This document shows positions 1 to 12,532 of a DNA stretch of 64,000 nucleotides, piece by piece. The notes under the pieces were generated by a model. The model saw only the letters and a program-made list of their open reading frames with translations, was not told where the DNA came from and did no database searches. The translations under genes were made by a program, and so were the position numbers. The stretch lies in assembly GCF_040954835.1 (NCBI RefSeq), contig NC_090696.1, positions 77,623,722 through 77,687,721 on the forward strand. Reading direction: 5' to 3'. How positions within the stretch are numbered: the first letter of the stretch is position 1; each line of letters opens with the position of its first letter. This DNA is from Lepisosteus oculatus. Lineage: Eukaryota; Chordata; Actinopteri; Semionotiformes; Lepisosteidae.

Positions 1-3000
1 CATTTTCAGGAAGATCACTGTCTCACTGGAGGCAAAAAACTCAGAAAAAAGCAGTAACTACGGAGCACAAAGTTCTTTAAACTCTGCCCTTAACCTAAAT
101 TTAAAAAGTTCTATATTCCCCAGTTGTAATGATTAGAACTGGTGTTAAAAACAGCAGCTTATGCAGGAAAAAGTCCCAAAATGCCCCTTCAAGTACTGGA
201 GTACGTGCTGTTCTCATATTGTTAGTGAGGTCACCTATTCTTTCTTCCAGCTGTCGGATCCGCTCATGAGCGTTCTGCAGCTCGCTGACTTTCACAGACA
301 GGCGGCGCTGGGCGTCTGAAAGGGACTGCTCCATCTGTTCTTTCAGCAGCCTGCAACAGGACATTCAGACATGAGCACAGCACAACAGACAAACTGTACC
401 CTTGCCATTCAAGAAAACAAAAGGGCATTCGGAACAGGAGCCTCACCTTCCCTACTCAGCGCCGCAATGTTACCGCAGAACGCGACCGTTAACAGATACT
501 CTGAAATGATGGTTCCCACAACGTGATGAAAGAAATGCTCATGTGAGGCATTACTGCGAGTTGGGCAAGGCAGATGAACAACGTGTTCATCTATTTCAAG
601 GAAGGCAGAGTCATGCCGACCACCCTCTTCAGCTCACAGTCAGTTTTCCTCAAGGCTCGGCTGGCACTGCCAGGTTACAGAAATCTGCTGAGATACATCA
701 CCTCAAGGAGCCAGTCTCTGCCCTGTGAAGAGACGCTTCCTCTGATGTGCGTGCCAGTAAGCTGGCCTGGGCCTTGATCTCATCCTCTAGAGCTGCCTTG
801 GTTTCCTTTAAAGCCCTCAGCTGAGATCTGAGCTCGGATCTCTCTTTCTCGAGCTGGAATAAAGAAAACGCGTCCTTGGCATCAAAGCCTTCAAAATTAT
901 TACAGGGAATACAGGTAAGTGCATTTTTTTCCCATTCATTTCTAAATTAAATAATTTTAGCTGTTCTCTCTGGTGTACATTGTAGCAGTTCTGCATGTTG
1001 GTTCTGCATTCATAATAGATCTTTCTTTCTTAGATTTGTTACAAAGTCCTTAAAATGCCAGTTGCACCCTGAAGCGTTCAAAGGTTTCAGTAGAATTTCT
1101 GACAAAGAAAGCTAATGCCTTAGACACATTAACACAGCGTGTTGCCTAGAGACCTGTGAAAGAAAGCAATGCCCTTGTCATTTACTTTCTGCACCGTGTT
1201 CTCCACTTCCAGGACTCGCTTCTCTTCCTCTTCTCTGTCAATGAGAGCTGCTTCTTGAGCACCCTGTAAAAAACACATCTCAGTTCCCCTTCGTTTCAGA
1301 GTCCAAGCCATAAAACCTGCAAATCAAACTAACAGATGACCCTGTGCAACAGAAGGCTCATTATTTAAAAATGGAATAGAAACCCTAATCAAAGTCAGTC
1401 AGTTTATCACCTAGCAAATGCAGAAATTAACTTTTTATTACATCTCCATCCGTGGTTTCTGACAGTTAAACCACTGTCTTACAAATAAATGCTTTTCCCT
1501 GCCCCCAGCGCACACCTCCATCTCTACTCCCCGTCAGAGCCCCGCCCCCAGCGCACACCTCCATCTCTACTCCCCGTCAGAGCCCCGGCCCCAGCGCACA
1601 CCTCCATCTCTACTCCCCGTCAGAGCCCCAGCGCACACCTCCATCTCTACTCCCCGTCAGAGCCCCGGCCCCGGCGCACACCTCCATCTCTACTCCCCGT
1701 CAGAGCCCCGGCCCCAGCGCACACCTCCATCTCTACTCCCCGTCAGAGCCCCAGCGCACACCTCCATCTCTACTCCCCGTCAGAGCCCCGGCCCCGGCGC
1801 ACACCTCCATCTCTACTCCCCGTCAGAGCCCCAGCGCACACCTCCATCTCTACTCCCCGTCAGAGCCCCTACCCCCAGTGCACACCTCCATCTCTACTCC
1901 CCGTCAGAGCCCCTACCCCCAGCGCACACCTCCATCTCTACTCCCCGTCAGAGCCCCGGCCCCAGCGCACACCTCCATCTCTACTCCCCGTCAGAGCCCC
2001 GGCCCCAGCGCACACCTCCATCTCTACTCCCCGTCAGAGCCCCGGCCCCAGCGCACACCTCCATCTCTACTCCCCGTCAGAGCCCCGGCCCCAGCGCACA
2101 CCTCCATCTCTACTCCCCGTCAGAGCCCCGGCCCCAGCGCACACCTCCATCTCTACTCCCCGTCAGAGCCCCGGCCCCAGCGCACACCTCCATCTCTACT
2201 CCCCGTCAGAGCCCCGGCCCCAGCGCACACCTCCATCTCTACTCCCCGTCAGAGCCCCAGCCCCAGCACACACCTCCATCTCTACTCCCCGTCAGAGCCC
2301 CGGCCCCCAGCGCACACCTCCATCTCTACTCCCCGTCAGAGCCCCAGCGCACACCTCCATCTCTACTCCCCGTCAGAGCCCCAGCCCCAGCACACACCTC
2401 CATCTCTACTCCCCGTCAGAGCCCCGGCCCCCAGCGCACACCTCCATCTCTACTCCCCGTCAGAGCCCCAGCGCACACCTCCATCTCTACTCCCCGTCAG
2501 AGCCCCGGCCCCAGCGCACACCTCCATCTCTACTCCCCGTCAGAGCCCCAGCGCACACCTCCATCTCTACTCCCCGTCAGAGCCCCAGCGCACACCTCCA
2601 TCTCTACCCCCCGTCAGGGCCCCGGCCCCAGCGCACACCTCCATCTCTACCCCCCGTCAGGGCCCCGGCCCCAGCGCACACCTCCATCTCTACCCCCCGT
2701 CAGGGCCCCGGCCCCAGCGCACACCTCCATCTCTACCCCCCGTCAGAGCCCCGGCCCCAGCGCACACCTCCATCTCTACTCCCCGTCAGAGCCCCGGCCC
2801 CAGCGCACACCTCCATCTCTACTCCCCGTCAGAGCCCCGGCCCCAGCGCACACCTCCATCTCTACTCCCCGTCAGAGCCCCGGCCCCAGCGCACACCTCC
2901 ATCTCTACTCCCCGTCAGAGCCCCGGCCCCAGCGCACACCTCCATCTCTACTCCCCGTCAGAGCCCCGGCCCCAGCGCACACCTCCATCTCTACTCCCCG

Positions 3001-6000
3001 TCAGAGCCCCGGCCCCAGCGCACACCTCCATCTCTACTCCCCGTCAGAGCCCCCGCCCCAGCGCACACCTCCATCTCTACTCCCCGTCAGAGCCCCAGCG
3101 CACACCTCCATCTCTACTCCCCGTCAGAGCCCCGGCCCCAGCGCACACCTCCATCTCTACTCCCCGTCAGAGCCCGGCCCCAGCGCACACCTCCATCTCT
3201 ACTCCCCCTCAGAGCCCCGGCCCCAGCGCACACCTTCAGCCTGTCTCTCAGACTGTCTCTCTCCATGGTCATCCTCCTGAGATCTGCAAGTGCCTCATCC
3301 CGCTCCTCCTCCACACGCTGCAGCACAGCCTGGGCAACGGCTACAGATGTCTGGGACTTTGGAGATCTGACTGCTTCCCTCCTCAGCCTGCTCAGTTCTT
3401 CCTGGGCCTGGAATACAAATCAGGCAGCAAAGAGGGGAACAAATAAAAAAGTAGTCAACCAGCTTCACATTCTAAAAAAAATGAAAACAATAAGTTGAAG
3501 TTTATACAACATGTTATACAATAAAAGACAACCAATGACAGTTATTAATACATACTTGCTAAAATAGCCTTTTTATACTCTTAGGAAATCAATGACAGTA
3601 TTTGAAATTCTTAGCACTTTTGGAGTGGTTTTAGAGTGAGCATCATCACAGTCTGGTGCACCCATGATCATCAGCTATGCTTAAACTTGGTACAGCACAG
3701 TGCTGATACTCCAATGAGAGTTGTAAGCAATGGGACTGCACATTTTTATGACAAGTTAGTATAACAATAGTGAAACAAGAAAGAAAAGACCAAAAAAAAA
3801 CCCCAAAAACCCAGGAGCCTGATATTTTAGATTGTACTGAATCTGGGCGATAAGTCCAAAGATCTGCAGCTCTTAATACACTTCGCCGAACGCTTCCTTT
3901 TTCCACTGCAGTCGGAGGAATTAACGTGCTCGAAGAGCGGAGCCAGCCTGCGCGCCCTCACCTGCTCGTGCAGGCCGCTGAGCTTGTCCCTCTCGGCCGT
4001 GAGCACCTTGACGTTGGCCTGGATGTCCTCCATGTGCCTCTCGAACCTGTCCAGCAGGGCCTGCAGCTCGTCCCGCTCCCTCGCCACCTGCAGCAGCTCC
4101 GCCTCGCACCTGCCCCCCTGCAAGCCCAGAGGCACGTCATGCGGCCGGCTGACACCTGCGCGGGGGCGGGGGGCGGCCGCAGCCCTCCCCCAACACCCAC
4201 ACCCACACCCACACCCCCACACACCCGCGCCGATCCCGAGAAACAGCTGCCCAGTCAGCCTTTCAGGAAGAGCCTTCACTGACCGGCTTCTAGAGCATTT
4301 CCAGAAAACAGACTACAAAAGGCCGGGTGCACGAACAGGATCAGTGCTCTCCGAGACGCTTTAGCGTTAATGTAACAGCAACATGTTGCAACTCTGGCAA
4401 ATAAAACTCCTGTTTTTTCAAACACTTACTCCTATTTGATGGATATGGCCACTTAATGCGAAGGTCATAAAAGGCACAGTGGACTTCTAAATATACAAAA
4501 CTGGAGTGTGATTCACCACATACTTTGTTTATTCAATTCAAATGTGTGCGTGGAATAATCCAAAAGTCAAATATATATATATTATTCTGTAGTATGATAT
4601 ACCTAATTATATTTATATATCACGATCGGAAATCGAATTAAAATTTGCTGTACTAACATTTATTTGGGCACGGAATATAATTTTTTCCCCGTCTCATATA
4701 TTAGCTTTGATAAAATGTAAACTATTCTAGTAGCCACTTATTTTAAAACAAGAATACTTTAAGAGGTATGATGCAATTAAACTGTTTTCTTAGGCAGCTT
4801 ATGTTAGCAATTAAGCAAATTTTCTCGAAAATTAAAAAAGTATTCAATTAAATGCTAGAAACTGAGCATCATTTGACAGAGAGCTCTTCTGATCATTTAG
4901 TGAGAGAATATCAGCGAAATACCGCTCCTGTAGACTGCAATGGTTTTCTGAAGCAGCGTTTTAATTTGCAGGCTTTCAGACTGACCCACACTAACCCAGA
5001 ATGCTGGTCTCATCAATGTTGTTTCAGACATGCAAAGACACGTGCCCGTGCGAGGACACACTAGGTTAAACACGGGGGGGAACAGCACAGGCATCTCGAG
5101 AGAGAAGACGGGCGCGGAGGTTCTCCTGCCTCCCTGGGTCGGTTCTCGCACCCTGCTGGCTGAACCGCGCCCTGGACTCCTGCCGCGGGCCGGGCTTCTG
5201 GACGGGCTGGCGGCTCCCTTCGCCACCCTCCGCAGGAACTCCGCCTCCGACTTGAAGAAGTCCCGCTCCTCTTCCAGGCTCTTCACGAAGGCGTCGAGGC
5301 GAGAGGGGGACCTCTCCCTCCCACAGGTACCGTACTGGCTCTTCATCCCCTCCAGCTCCAGGACCAGCGCCTTCTCTGCAGCACAGATCACACCACGGCA
5401 GCCCCTGCTCTTAGACCGCACTGCTGTTCTTATCACGCAGCCGGAAGCTACATCACCCTGCAACTCGCTACTGACAGCCCACTGGAGCCCAGCAGGCTCA
5501 GCAGGTGGGAGCCTGGTCAGCACCTGGATGGAAGCTCCTGGAAAAGCTCAGGCTGCTGCTGGTAGAGGCGTTAGTGGGACCAGCAGGGGGCGCTGACCCT
5601 GTGGTCTGTGTGGGTCCTAATGCTCCAGTACAGTGATGGGGAAACTATACTGTAAAAAAGGCGACATCTTTCAGATGAGAAGTAAAACTGAGGTCCTGAC
5701 TCTCCATGGTCATTAAAAATCCCAGGGCGTTTCTTGAAAAGAGTAGGGGTGTCACCCTGGTGTCCTGGCCAAATTTCCCCCCTGGCCTTTACTAATCATG
5801 GCCTCCTAATCATCCCCATGTGTGAACTGGCTTCATCACTCTGCTCTCCTCCCCACTGGGAGCTGGTGTGTGGTGAGCATACTGGCGCACATTGGCTGCT
5901 ATCACATCATAGGGGTACACATTGGTAGTGGTGGAGGGGAGCCCCCATTACCTAATAAACGCTTTGAGTGGAGAGCCCAGAAAAGTGCCATCATAAAATA

Positions 6001-9000
6001 ATAAAATAGTCAGCCTTAGTGCAAATATTAAATTGCACAGCCCTAAATAACTAAAACATATGCAAACAATTTAATTAAAATTTAGTACTGAGTTTAGTGC
6101 AGAGTTTAAAAACTATAGATGGCGAGTAGAATACACGACAGTGGTGATACAGATTTATAACTACCTAGGTGGTGCCAATTCAAGAAACATGGGACTGCAA
6201 AGGATATCTCGTTAGTCTAGTTTTGTTCTCGAGAACGGAACAATTTCAGCAAGCTGGTTTGAGAGAGAAAAGCAATGCCGTATTCAAAACTCTCCCTCAC
6301 CAGTTTCAGTCATTTTTTCGATTTTCTCCTGAAGCCTCTGTTTCTCCTCTTCCATGAAGTTTGAAAGGCCCTCCAGCTTCGCGCACTGCTCCTTGTTTTC
6401 CAGGAGATCATCTCGCAGTTTCTCGTTGTCATGATGGCAATCTGCCAGCTCCTTCACACGTGTGAAACACATTCATTAATCACAGAACAACCCAAGGAGT
6501 CGTTCAGAAAGATTTTCCTAAAATCTAAATCTAAAAGGCACCTGAAGGTTATTGTAGATAATGCACTAGTCTCAAGAGACATTTCGGGAGTCACGGAGCA
6601 CAATCCAGGCAGTGTAAGGGTGTTCCCTCCCTGGACCACTGCATCCAAATACAGCAGCGTTATTGATTCTTATCAACAACTCACAACCCTCACCAAAATT
6701 TCTCAAACTAGTACAGGCTACCAGAACACACCGCTTTCAGCTTTGCAATCGCATCTTCAAAGTCTTCTATTTCTCTGTGCTGCCTCTGGATCTCTTTCTG
6801 AAAGCACAACAGAAGAGCTAAGTTTCAGAAATTTCGATAAATTCGTCATAATGACTTACAGGGTAAAAACGTAAGCATGTTACGAACCACTATCTCTGCA
6901 ATTAATTCAATAAACAGAACTGAAATGTCCATTATAATTTGAACCCATCACTGTTTTCTGAAATAACTTTTGCTGCCCTCAATTTTCTTCCCTGCCGATA
7001 CTCGGCTTTTGTCACTGGTTCCTCTCTCTGTACCTTGGCTTCCTGAAGCTCCTTATCAGCCGTCTCCAGCACCAGTTCTTTGTCTCTTTCCAGCTGGTGT
7101 GCCAGCTGATCGATCTCTGTGAGTTCCTGGCACAGCTCTTCATTTCTGGCGCTTAAATCAGCAACTTCACTGGCAGCGTTCTGTTTCCTCTCCTGCAGCC
7201 CCTGTACTCGCCTCTCCAGGTCCCGATTCGCTTGCTGGAGGTACTCAATCTGAAGCATGAGAAAAACTGCACTTACAGCTCACAATGTGACAAACAATCA
7301 TAGAGTAACATGATTCAGTCATGTTTGCCCCTGTGGTCTGTGTTGCGAGCTACAGTAGCACTGACCTGGCAGCTGGTCACTGCTCCACCAACCTGTCACT
7401 CAACTCCTGTTGCCATAGACACCAATTTGATAGGAGACCTGGATCACCAGTGGGTCAGGATATTCAAGGGTTGCTCTGACATTGCTTGCATCTGTTACTG
7501 AGACTTGATCTTTGTTTCCTAATTGTGCCTTGTTCTGATTCCTGACCACGTTCTCCTGGAATGGCCCTTCTGTGCCAAGGAGCTGTGTTCCTCCCAGCTT
7601 CATACCCTGTTTGCATTTCCCGTTTGCAACACGAGCCTCAGAATTCCCCCATGCTTTGCTACCATGCTTCCCTGGTCCTGACCCTTTCCTCGGTCTGACC
7701 ACGCTTCTGAATTTTCCCTTGTGCTTTGAACTGCACTTTGTTTTGGATTCACCAGCTTTGACACTCGCCTGCTCAGCCACAAACTCAGGTTGTGTTTAGT
7801 TGTGCTTTTACTGCCTGCTCAGCCCCTGGTTCTCTCAGCCATCGCGTCCAGCGAGTCGGTTCACCTTATTTCTCACAGATGCGCTGCTGTAATTCTACCA
7901 CAGCAGCAGATTATTACAGATTCAACCAACAAAATCAATAACACAATGGCTGAAGGGGCTTTTGGTATATTTTAACCAAACACAAATTAAGTCTTTAATC
8001 TCAAACCTGATGTTCTCAAACAGGAGTCTGAGGGTGTGAGCACAGCAGCTCCTCTCCTGCCTGTCTCTGCTCTTACCAATGTTAGTAGGTCAGAAGTATT
8101 TTTAGCAGCAACTGCATTCTGATCATCAGAGAAAAAAGCAAATGGGGAACGGCACAATGTGCATATTCAAGACTCAAGCAACTAGAGTCCTAAATGTCAC
8201 CGGATCACCCTGAGGTGCCAAGAACCTGCCCGCGGCACCGTACCTGTAAATTGAGGTGAGCAATGAGCTTCTCATTGCTTCGGCTCTGTGCCTCCAGGGA
8301 GACGACATCGTGAGGACGCCCACCATGCAGCGCTCGGCCAAGACGCTCAATCTCTCTGTCTCGCTCTTCAACCTAGAATCACACAGGCTGTCAACGGCCC
8401 CACAGGCCCCACGCTGCGAGGATGACCAATGAAACAATCCAGACTCTTGTTTTTTTTATCATGTTATTTTTCAACACGTCAAGCCATGGTGCCTCCAGCA
8501 TCAGTTCTTTTCGCTAATAATGACAATATGGTATTCTATTCTGGCTAACAAATGGCGTGCGTGATGACAGAGCCCCCTTGTGGAGACATAGAAGTACAAC
8601 ACCCTGTATCCCTACAAGGACGAGTGGCAATCAGCACCAGCACATCTCTGATCCTCCGCATGACCACGACAGTGCCGTCCGGAGACCACTGCTTCTCACC
8701 CACCTGTTTGTTTAGGTGCCTTATTCCTCCCTCTGCTCTCTCCAGCTCCTGCCCAAGTTTGGCCACCTCCTGCTGAAGCTCCTGAATTCTACAGCCAGTT
8801 CACAAGAGATATTAAAGAGGAGGGGGGAGTGAGTGCATCCTGTGACTCTGAAGTTTCCTCACAAAGCTGGCATTTCCTGTCAATCTCAGGTCACTAAGAT
8901 TGTGTCTTTCTTCCTTTGTGTTTAGGCTTTTATTAGGCTTTCCCCATTGCTTATTGACAACACCAGCATGTTGGTTATTTACTAGCAGAAACACCTAAGT

Positions 9001-12000
9001 TTAGGAAAGCTCAGCAGATGATTACACAGCTGAAGGCACCTCATTACAAATTAAAATCCCATACTTTCAGGAGGTCAGGAATCAATAAAATCCTCCGCAG
9101 TGGTCTCTACATAAAGCATCCCTTGATGGTAGACTGGCTAGCCTGGAGTCTGTTCTTGAACACAACAGGCTTTTGTTAACATTCACTTAGAACATCCCAG
9201 GTGTATATTTAGAGAATTATACAATGCCATGTCTCAGACCTAACTTACTTCCCTGTTATTTAATCAAAGCAGTACCTACTAATGATCAGCATCAATGATT
9301 AACAAGACAGAACAGTTTCAAGCTCTTTAAGGGAGGGTCAGCGGTAGAAGCCTAGATCCCTGGCGAAAAGGTGGCACAACGTTCATGCCTGGAAAACAAA
9401 CACCACCCACAAGGCCTCATCAGAGATGCCAAGGCTGCGCACCTGTCGTCAGCCACCTGCAGGAGGTCAGCGATATACGGGTCGTGGGGCTGAGAGACGG
9501 GCGGCGCGTGGACTGAGGAGGGGGGAACGAGCTCATCTATCTGCATCCGCTGCCGTCGGAAAGGAATGGTCCTTTTCTTACCACCTGCCAAGAAAGCTTG
9601 GATTAACGGATCATGAACCTTCAGCAAAAATGGTAGAGTAATAGAAGACTGGTCTTGAAAACTCCCAGGCGATTTACGTTTCATCTTAGGGCATATAATA
9701 ATGTCAATAATATGTATTACTAAATTCCTTTGCTTACCTGTCAAAATCCACAAATCTTTCCCCCGATTCAGTCATTGTCCAGAGATTTGCATGCTGTCTT
9801 AAATGATTTATAATTGTAATAACAAGCCTCTCATTTGGAGGTAAAACACACCCGCTCTTGCTAAAAGGGTCCAAGCCACCTCTCAGAATGCGACCTGATG
9901 ACGTTTATGACAGACACAACCAATCTAATCAAAACAGTTAATCACAACGGTAAAAAAAACCAAAACATTGAGCTTGTGCTTTTGTTTCTGTTTGACAGCT
10001 GCCAGGTCAGGGTCATAGTCTACGATGAACTTAATATGCATAAAATACTTCACAATATTTTTTAATCATATAGTGAAGTCTGTTAGTATTTTGACAGGGA
10101 TTTTTTGTGGTTTTGGCTCTGTGCTCCAGCACATTGGATTTGTTATGAAAAACAACTGAGGTTAAACTGCAGAAAGCGCTCTGAGCGCGGCTCGGTGGCG
10201 TCGAGGCGGATCGCACCTGGCGTCTGCACCACGGCCTGCAGGTTCTTCTCCTGCAGCTGCTGGATGCGCTCCGTCTTGGCCTTGCCATCCTTCTCCAGGG
10301 ACCGCACTTTGTGGACATACTGGTTGTTCAAGAACCTCAGATCCGTCACCTCGTGCTCTAGCTTCCTCACCGCAGCTTTCAGGTCTGAAAAGCAGCAGGA
10401 GGAAGACCCCTGATTAAAGGATGTATTCCGTAAGAAAAAAAAAAAGACTGCCTTCACCTTCATCCTTCTGCAACAATTAAAAAAAACTAACACAGATTAC
10501 AATTACAGATAGGACATGCTGAGTTGCCTAACGGCTTCTAGATTGGTGCTTTTTCAGAACCGAGCAGGACCTCATTTGAGGCTTTGAAACCTCCACTCAG
10601 AAGGGAGGAGTTTAAAAAAGGTGCTGGTGGAATAGAAGGGGTCAGTGGACAGTGCATAAGGGTCCAAGAGGGGAAAAAAACAGCCAAAACAAAATTAGTT
10701 ATAAAGCATTTCCATCCCTGTAGAGTCATGAAGGCTGAAGTTCCACAGTTAGAATAATAAAAAATACTAAGGCGTGATGTCATTCTTAGTTCGCAAAGAA
10801 GATCCAGCAGACCTACAAATCGCAGTGTCTGTTTTTCTAGCGCATCGCCTTGCAGCGCACGACACTCACCTTTGCTCTGCTGGTCCTTCTCCTCCTGCAG
10901 CTTCAGAAGCCCCAGGTGCAGCTCATTGTTCTCCCTCACTAGACGCGCGTTTTCCGTCCTGTAGGGTTCCAGCAAGGCGTCCAGATTCTTGCTCTCCTTC
11001 TCGGTTTTCCCAGCCGAGAGCTTGGCATTGCGCAGGCTTTCTGTGGTGTGCACCAGGTCACTGCAACAGAGCCAGACAACGTGCCGGTACTAACCCCACT
11101 CTCGCCTGAAACACTGCGCAGGCAGAGAGCGAAGAACCCAACACATGTGCAAGGGACAGAGGAAGTCCAGCTGCACCAGCCTCTAGGCACTTCCATTGTG
11201 GTGACATGACCTACAACACCAGACTCGCCAACAGCAGACACTTCCACCAAAATAACCGGCAGTCAATTAGGAGTGTGCTTGTGCAGAAAACCCATTCCAA
11301 CATGAAAGAGGAATATTTCACGTGGTGCAGGGCAGGTCAGATAGGAAACCACAGATGTATAAATGCACTTCTTCTGCGCAAGACTCAAGGTACAGGAACA
11401 ATGTTCCAGCAAAGGTGAGGACTAGCAATGTGCATGTTCCCTCATCTCCTATCAACTGGGGGCTCCCATTCCATTCCTTTAACCAGACCTCCCACTGCAT
11501 TAGCTCAAGGGTCAGATGTTGTCGAGATTGAGAAACCAAACCCTCCAACCGCCAGCGTCAAGGGTAGAAAGCACTTAAAAAGGCTCCAGTCTATGGCCGA
11601 TCCATAATTCATGATTAAAAAAAGAAATTATCCACAATTTTGCTTACATTTTCTACTTTTAGGCGATGCAGAGGGTGCTAACCTGACTGGTGAGGTCGCA
11701 ATAAGATAGGAAAAAATATAAGACACGACTTTATTGTCCATCCAAAAGGGTGGAAATGTGTCTCCTGCATCACCATACCAAACCAAAAAAACAAACGAAT
11801 AACACACAACATAAAAAAATACACATTAAAAACAAGTAATAGTTCCAACCATGCATGATACACATACACACCTCTCTCTCTGCCTATGTTACACCACCGC
11901 TACACGCAATCGGAGAGCCCCATACAGGAAACAGCCACTTAACTGCGTTTAATATACCGACTGCAGAGGGAACGACAGATTTCTTGTAGACCTGTCTCTT

Positions 12001-12532
12001 GGCCACAGGCTTTCTGGACTGTCTCCCTGAAGGAATGAAGAGGGCGGGAGGAGTCGCCAACGATAAGCTGAGCTTTCTCTTGTAGCCCAATACAATACAG
12101 CTCTTTAAACTGCTTTTGTAGTCGTCCAATAATTTCATTGGCCATGTTAACATTTCAGACCCGGTTCCCTTTACTCTCAATGCGCAGGCTACCGGACCAC
12201 ACCGATAATGTCCAAGTGAGCCCGTTGTTGCATCTTTCTTTACCCGCCCGAGCCGGCCACAGCGGGGGAGGTTAGATGCCCCCACACAACTAAACTGTAA
12301 CAAGAGAGGCAGGAAACACAGGAGCACCCTGGAGACATATTCAGACGGTGTAAAGTGCTTCACTTTTTTGGGCGAAGGGGCTCGGTCGCCGGTGTGAGCC
12401 GGAGGAGCGACCCGAATACCTGAAGAGCTTCTCCACCAGAGGCAAGGACTCGATCCCCAGCGGCTGCCTGTATCCCAGCTGATCCAGCCGCTTCCTGAGA
12501 CTGATGAACTTTCTCTCCGCGGTGGTGCTCAT
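1..12532 (-). CDS. cep135: Centrosomal protein of 135 kDa (CEP135/Bld10), 5' two thirds; continues past position 1
   Basis: CEP135 is a coiled-coil centriole scaffold that links the SAS-6 cartwheel to the microtubule wall; its loss in humans causes microcephaly. Coding exons seen, in transcript order: 12420-12532, 10870-11060, 10217-10384, 9443-9584, 8704-8788, 8244-8372, 7034-7249, 6732-6797, 6301-6451, about 5152-5375, 3962-4117, 3234-3407, 1186-1263, 702-853 and about 205-350. Codon phase agrees at every junction, giving about 730 codons of roughly 1140 in human. Recognisable stretches are the start MSTTAERKFISLRKRLDQLG, FRRQRMQIDE near residue 166, DPYIADLLQVAD, CQELTEIDQLAHQLE, RSPSRLDAF and MEDIQANVKVLTAERDKLS. 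Nearly all of it is predicted coiled coil. The start has G at -3 (GTCGCCATG). The 3' ends of exons 10 (5152) and 15 (205) are the least certain: exon 10 ends in a poorly conserved Ser/Arg/Gly-rich linker with a weak donor. Confidence 0.95.
1507..3229 (-). repeat. 37/43-bp minisatellite filling CEP135 intron 12
   Basis: About 40 tandem units with a period of 43 bp, or 37 bp where a GGCCCC-type block is missing. On the plus strand a unit runs through CACCTCCATCTCTACTCCCC and GTCAGAGCCCC. The array occupies nearly 90% of the intron between exons 12 and 13 (1264-3233) and begins at the exon 12 donor itself. No unit contains a plus-strand stop, so false plus-strand ORFs of 522 and 669 codons result. 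Four units (about 2600-2745) carry a shared C-for-T change (CTACCCCCCGTCAG). Confidence 0.97.
4186..4229. repeat. ACACCC-type simple repeat
   Basis: A run of (ACACCC)n ending in a CACA-rich stretch, within CEP135 intron 10 about 70 bp upstream of the exon 11 acceptor in transcript sense. Confidence 0.8.
5585..6008 (+). mobile_element. Dispersed SINE-like element, family A
   Basis: About 420 bp with CATTAAAAATCCCAGGGCG, TCGAAAAGAGTAGGGGTG-type text, a CTCCTCCCCACTGGGAGCTG segment and a 3' end AAACGCTTTGAGTGGAG followed by AATAATAAAATA. A second, inverted copy lies at 18484-18835, and a fragment lies near 13490-13565. The internal text is a familiar dispersed repeat of fish genomes, with an L2-like 3' tail. 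It is in CEP135 intron 9. Confidence 0.65.
11690..12150 (-). mobile_element. Degraded non-LTR retrotransposon 3' end
   Basis: On the minus strand, frameshifted fragments read like the end of a fish LINE reverse-transcriptase protein: KAQLIVGDSSRPLHSF in one frame and IPSGRQSRKPVAKRQVYKKS with SAVGILNAV in another. A tail follows containing GGACAATAAAGTCGTGTC. It lies in CEP135 intron 1 and is clearly inactive. Confidence 0.6.

Noticed and set aside
1489-3498. 669-codon plus-strand ORF rich in Pro, Ser and His
   Set aside because: It is an artefact of the 37/43-bp minisatellite in CEP135 intron 12. The units have no plus-strand stop in any frame, and a second frame is also open.
3827-4364. 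ORFs of 86-150 codons on both strands around 4.0 kb
   Set aside because: They overlap CEP135 exon 11 in other frames or run into its introns. Only 3962-4117 in the CEP135 frame is supported.
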